Shown in pieces: positions 5,850-8,233 of a stretch of 8,233 nucleotides of DNA (position 1 is the stretch's first letter; every line of letters begins with the position of its first letter). The stretch comes from Pseudomonadota bacterium (lineage in GTDB: Bacteria; Pseudomonadota; Gammaproteobacteria; Acidithiobacillales; Acidithiobacillaceae). The notes under the pieces were generated by a model. It searched no databases. It saw only the letters and a list, made by a program, of their open reading frames with translations, and was not told the origin of the DNA. The stretch spans positions 1 through 8,233 of the forward strand of contig JAKBXD010000083.1 of NCBI GenBank assembly GCA_021840785.1, written 5' to 3'. Made by a program: the position numbers and the translations under genes.

Positions 5850-7220
5850 TCATTGCAGGATGACCAGTTCGGCAGATGGCCGGGTGATGGCGGTATACAG
5901 CAGCCGGTTAAAAATTCCGCGCGCCTTCGGATTCTGCAAATCCTTCAGATCCACGACTGCCGTGTGGTAGGTGCTGCCCTGGGACTTGTGTACGGTGCTG
6001 GCATACGCATGTTTCACCCTGGCAAAATCATCCCGCAGTTTCCAGCCGGACATTGCCCACCGTTCTGCTTCGTTACAACTGTTTTTCTGGATAGCGTTCT
6101 TCGCTTCCTGAAAACAGTATTCTTCGAGACGCTCTACCTGTTGCGGGTTTTGCGCTATCCAGATCGTGACCTCGACATTCGCCAGGGCATCCGGCTCTTT
6201 TCTGGAATTCTCGATTACACCCGAGATCGCCTCGTCTGGAGATGGATACCGCAACCCATGCGCCATGACGACGCGCATCTTCCAGGCTGGCACATCGCTC
6301 CAATCCGGGTGCATGGCGTTTTCGACAGAGACAATCACGGCTTCTGTCCCGTTGCTGAAAGAATAATCACCCACGCGCAAACCACTTTGCAGCACTAATC
6401 TTTCCTCTGCACTGTAGGGCGATTGACCCCACGGAAAACGCAAATTATGCGCGGTCAGGTTGTAGCGATCTACGGATTTGTTGGTCCACGCGAGTATTCG
6501 AGTATCTGCGGTAACTTCGCTCATCTGAAAATCACTATGACGCATCAAGCGCAGGGATTTTCCATCAGCATACTGAAAGATTCCCGAAAACGGTTTTTTG
6601 GCATTCCGAATGTCGCTGGCTAGATTCAGGATGCTGGAATCCCCTTTTTGCCGCACCACTTCCCGCAACTCGAATTGCGCAAAGCCTGGGTGAGAGAAGG
6701 TGGGCGATTCGGTTTGATACCCAACGGGCGGCAACTGCGCCGGATCTCCCAAAAACAGCAGGTAGGCATTGCACGCCAGCAGCAGATCGAAAATCCGATG
6801 GGAAACCATCGAGCACTCATCTACCAAGATCAGGTCATATTGGGAGATGTGTGCATCACTTTTCTGCACGAACTCCAATCGACCATCAATATGCCGCACG
6901 GCTTTGAGGCCCAGGAGAGAATGCAGGGTCACTACGGCGGTGCTGTCACCGCAGACCTTGGCAAGCGATCCCTGCAAGACGCCAGCGGCCTTGTTGGTCG
7001 GTGCAGCCAGAGCGACTCGATAGCCGTACTCCTTGAGGGTTTCCACCAGGAAGGCAGCCAACCACGTTTTGCCGCAACCGGCATAGCCACGGAGAACGGC
7101 CCCTTTGTGCCGACGATACTGCATATCTTCCAGAATGCCGTAGAAGGCGCGCAGTTGGTCGTGGGTAAACCGGACCCCGCGAGGAAGAATTGGCTCAATC
7201 CGATGCAGAACGGCAGACAC
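5850..7220 (-). CDS. Dda/RecD2-like superfamily 1B DNA helicase
   Basis: This 456-residue protein starts at GTG 7220, 8 bases after GGAG. Helicase motifs in order are: Q-motif region RFTHDQL (17-23), Walker A GYAGCGKT (45-52), Ia APTNKAA (73-79), TLHSLLG (98-104), Walker B LVDECSMV (132-139), motif III GDPAQLPPVG (158-167), the REVVRQ block (186-191), motif V YASTVHKSQGSTY (406-418) and motif VI LLYTAITRP (440-448). This is the pattern of Dda, the RecD2 core and TraA/TrwC-type helicase domains, usually 5'-3' translocases. The length is close to phage T4 Dda, so it is a compact helicase without RecBCD-type partners nearby. It may load on plasmid replication, transfer or recombination intermediates. 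It heads a two-gene unit with the Lon-like ATPase. The leader hairpin hides its ribosome-binding site. All catalytic motifs look intact. Confidence 0.93.
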   Translation of the reverse strand: MSAVLHRIEPILPRGVRFTHDQLRAFYGILEDMQYRRHKGAVLRGYAGCGKTWLAAFLVETLKEYGYRVALAAPTNKAAGVLQGSLAKVCGDSTAVVTLHSLLGLKAVRHIDGRLEFVQKSDAHISQYDLILVDECSMVSHRIFDLLLACNAYLLFLGDPAQLPPVGYQTESPTFSHPGFAQFELREVVRQKGDSSILNLASDIRNAKKPFSGIFQYADGKSLRLMRHSDFQMSEVTADTRILAWTNKSVDRYNLTAHNLRFPWGQSPYSAEERLVLQSGLRVGDYSFSNGTEAVIVSVENAMHPDWSDVPAWKMRVVMAHGLRYPSPDEAISGVIENSRKEPDALANVEVTIWIAQNPQQVERLEEYCFQEAKNAIQKNSCNEAERWAMSGWKLRDDFARVKHAYASTVHKSQGSTYHTAVVDLKDLQNPKARGIFNRLLYTAITRPSAELVILQ

Positions 7221-7222
7221 AG

Positions 7223-7252
7223 AAAAATCTCCGAATGGCTCTTATTCGGAGA
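7223..7252 (-). promoter_or_regulatory. Leader hairpin burying the ribosome-binding site of the RecD-like gene
   Basis: Reading leftward, TCTCCGAAT (7252-7244), a 7-base loop AAGAGCC, and ATTCGGAGA (7236-7228) make a perfect 9-bp stem followed by TTTTT (7227-7223), with the GTG start at 7220. The only good Shine-Dalgarno, GGAG (7232-7229), lies in the 3' arm. The structure therefore looks both like an intrinsic terminator and like a translation-blocking stem. The 12-base junction element ends directly at the 5' arm. Confidence 0.75.
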
Positions 7253-7264
7253 GGTGCCGTATCC
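7253..7264 (-). promoter_or_regulatory. Junction element copy C (GGATACGGCACC)
   Basis: Exact copy of the 12-base element, 24 bases after the HNH-gene stop and 32 bases before the RecD-like start, touching the leader hairpin. An A-run (TAAAAAAC) lies immediately upstream. As at the other copies, only a weak -10-like GATACG is visible and no clear -35. Confidence 0.6.
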
Positions 7265-7288
7265 GTTTTTTACTGTCAGCTCAGTCGA

Positions 7289-8077
7289 TTATGCGGCTTG
7301 ATCCCGCAAGGGGGAAGCAATGGCTTCGTAAGTTTGACTACCGATGATCCAAGGTTTCCCCAAGATGCCGGTATGAATCCACTTGCCATCTTCATACAGA
7401 CTAGGACGGCACAGAATCCGTGGATTCTGGCTTTCCGTACCCCACTTGTTATTGATGTGCAGCAAATCGATTTCTGCAATGGACAGGTCCAGCGTCCAGG
7501 AGTACCCATTGAACAGATCGCGTCGCCTTTCCACTTCTGCCATGAACCAGTCTGCACTTCGCTGATCCCATCGTTGCAGGGCGCAAAGCCGGGAAAACAC
7601 TTCCTCAAACTTCCCATGCAGGTGAGCAAATGCCAGATGGTACATGGAATGACACCGTTTACAGAGAATCTTGATCTCCCGGAGTCGCTGCACCCCCTGT
7701 TTTCCGTATTCGGGAACGTGGTATTCCCAAATCTCGTGCGCTTCCAATCCTTTATTCTGCCGAAAACCACAGGCTTCGCAGACATGATTGTTCGCTTCGA
7801 TCAACGGCAACCGAATAGAATCCCAATCTTTCTTGGTGAGCAGGTTGCATAGGCTGCTTCCGTGCGACGTTACCGGGATAAGTTCCCCCCCATAGATCGG
7901 ACGTTGCCGCAACACGCCGGGGAGTACCGACGCACTATCCGGTGGTAAAGGCTCGCCTCGATGCACGACCCGGCCATCCAGCAGATGAAAGGTCTCTCCA
8001 AACAAAGTGGAAATATCCCCCCACCCGCGAATGGGCGGAGGGACCGGATGCGGAAAGGGTGTATAGAAGTAACGCAT
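7289..8077 (-). CDS. HNH-type zinc-binding protein, putative endonuclease
   Basis: This 262-residue protein starts at ATG 8077, 9 bases after GGGG and 6 bases behind the stop of the upstream gene. The middle contains a treble-clef HNH-like core: CEACG (Cys100, Cys103), LEAHEIWEYH (111-120; His114 as catalytic candidate), then LCKRCHSMYH (138-147) with Cys139, Cys142, His143 and His147. The two CxxC pairs should bind structural zinc. The AHEIWEY...CKRCH spacing resembles HNH proteins scattered over plasmids and phages. The Pro-rich N-terminus (about 7-17) and the C-terminal 110 residues, which carry several Trp and aromatic residues, match no family I know. It could be a nicking or cutting enzyme acting with the neighbouring helicases, or a zinc protein that has lost catalysis. 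Metal site and fold are confident, nuclease activity moderate, biological target unknown. No intron or intein surrounds it, so homing is not indicated. Confidence 0.85.
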   Translation of the reverse strand: MRYFYTPFPHPVPPPIRGWGDISTLFGETFHLLDGRVVHRGEPLPPDSASVLPGVLRQRPIYGGELIPVTSHGSSLCNLLTKKDWDSIRLPLIEANNHVCEACGFRQNKGLEAHEIWEYHVPEYGKQGVQRLREIKILCKRCHSMYHLAFAHLHGKFEEVFSRLCALQRWDQRSADWFMAEVERRRDLFNGYSWTLDLSIAEIDLLHINNKWGTESQNPRILCRPSLYEDGKWIHTGILGKPWIIGSQTYEAIASPLRDQAA

Positions 8078-8083
8078 ATTTTG

Positions 8084-8233
8084 TTACCCCTGCGGTGATG
8101 GTGATGGCGGCTTGCCTTTCAATGCGCCGAAGGTATTTTGCAAACCCACCTTGGAATTCTCACCAACCTCTTTTTGTTGCGTCTCCTTACCATGGCCTTC
8201 TACAGATTGACGCAAGCTGGCATCGTCTGCCTG
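8084..8233 (-). CDS. C-terminal end of an unidentified protein, runs off right edge
   Basis: The last 49 codons and the TAA stop (8086-8084) are visible; the frame is open to the right edge. The tail is hydrophilic and rich in Gln, Glu, Lys and Gly, then ends in a basic Pro/Ser run (GALKGKPPSPSPQG). No motif is recognisable. The reading frame is supported by lack of stops, by the 6-base gap to the HNH gene start, and by the Shine-Dalgarno of that gene (GGGG, 8090-8087) overlapping its last Gly codon region. It is probably in one transcript with the HNH gene. Identity needs the flanking sequence. Confidence 0.6.
   Translation of the reverse strand, partial: QADDASLRQSVEGHGKETQQKEVGENSKVGLQNTFGALKGKPPSPSPQG

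Noticed and set aside
1818..7264. Three 12-base repeats as replication iterons or a CRISPR-like array
   Set aside because: The copies are thousands of bases apart, one per junction, with no regular spacing and no Rep gene nearby.
7289..8077. HNH protein as a homing endonuclease or restriction enzyme
   Set aside because: There are no intron or intein borders and no methyltransferase nearby; only the zinc/HNH core is supported.

Overview
This window looks like part of a proteobacterial plasmid or integrative mobile element, not a chromosomal housekeeping region. Evidence is an actin-like plasmid-segregation ATPase, a phage/plasmid AntA/AntB-type antirepressor, two SF1 helicases, an orphan Lon-type AAA+ ATPase and an HNH-type zinc protein. 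No rRNA, tRNA, metabolic gene or core chromosomal gene is visible. Base composition is moderate to GC-rich, and Shine-Dalgarno sequences and intrinsic terminators are of ordinary bacterial type. I cannot fix the genus. No replication initiator, relaxase, oriT or transposase is recognisable in the window.

Layout. The left edge (1-1398) reads rightward: the C-terminal part of a ParM/StbA-like ATPase overlaps by 8 bases a gene for a coiled-coil protein with a C-terminal membrane anchor. A strong intrinsic terminator follows (1420-1447). Everything else reads leftward and converges on that terminator. From the right edge the order is: the tail of an unidentified gene (8233-8084), an HNH-type protein (8077-7289), a Dda/RecD2-like SF1B helicase (7220-5850), a Lon-like AAA+ ATPase without protease domain (5836-4442), an AntA/AntB antirepressor (4360-3437), a UvrD/FBH1-like SF1A helicase (3421-1910), and a small two-helix membrane protein (1710-1465).

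How it may work together. Short gaps suggest three transcription blocks: unknown-HNH, RecD-like-AAA+, and antirepressor-UvrD-like, with the small membrane gene separate. Each longer junction (7288-7221, 4441-4361, 1909-1711) carries one exact copy of the same 12-base element, GGATACGGCACC, in the same orientation relative to the genes. This suggests common control. The RecD-like gene also has a 9-bp hairpin that buries its Shine-Dalgarno and is followed by five T. The same 9-base ribosome-binding sequence, ATTCGGAGA, precedes the second helicase. The 200-base gap 1909-1711 is unusually rich: two leftward terminators, one rightward terminator, the 12-base element and an 11-bp tandem direct repeat.

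The best candidates for something undescribed are the co-regulated helicase / Lon-like ATPase / antirepressor / HNH set and the membrane-anchored partner of the actin-like ATPase. Functions beyond the family level are inference.
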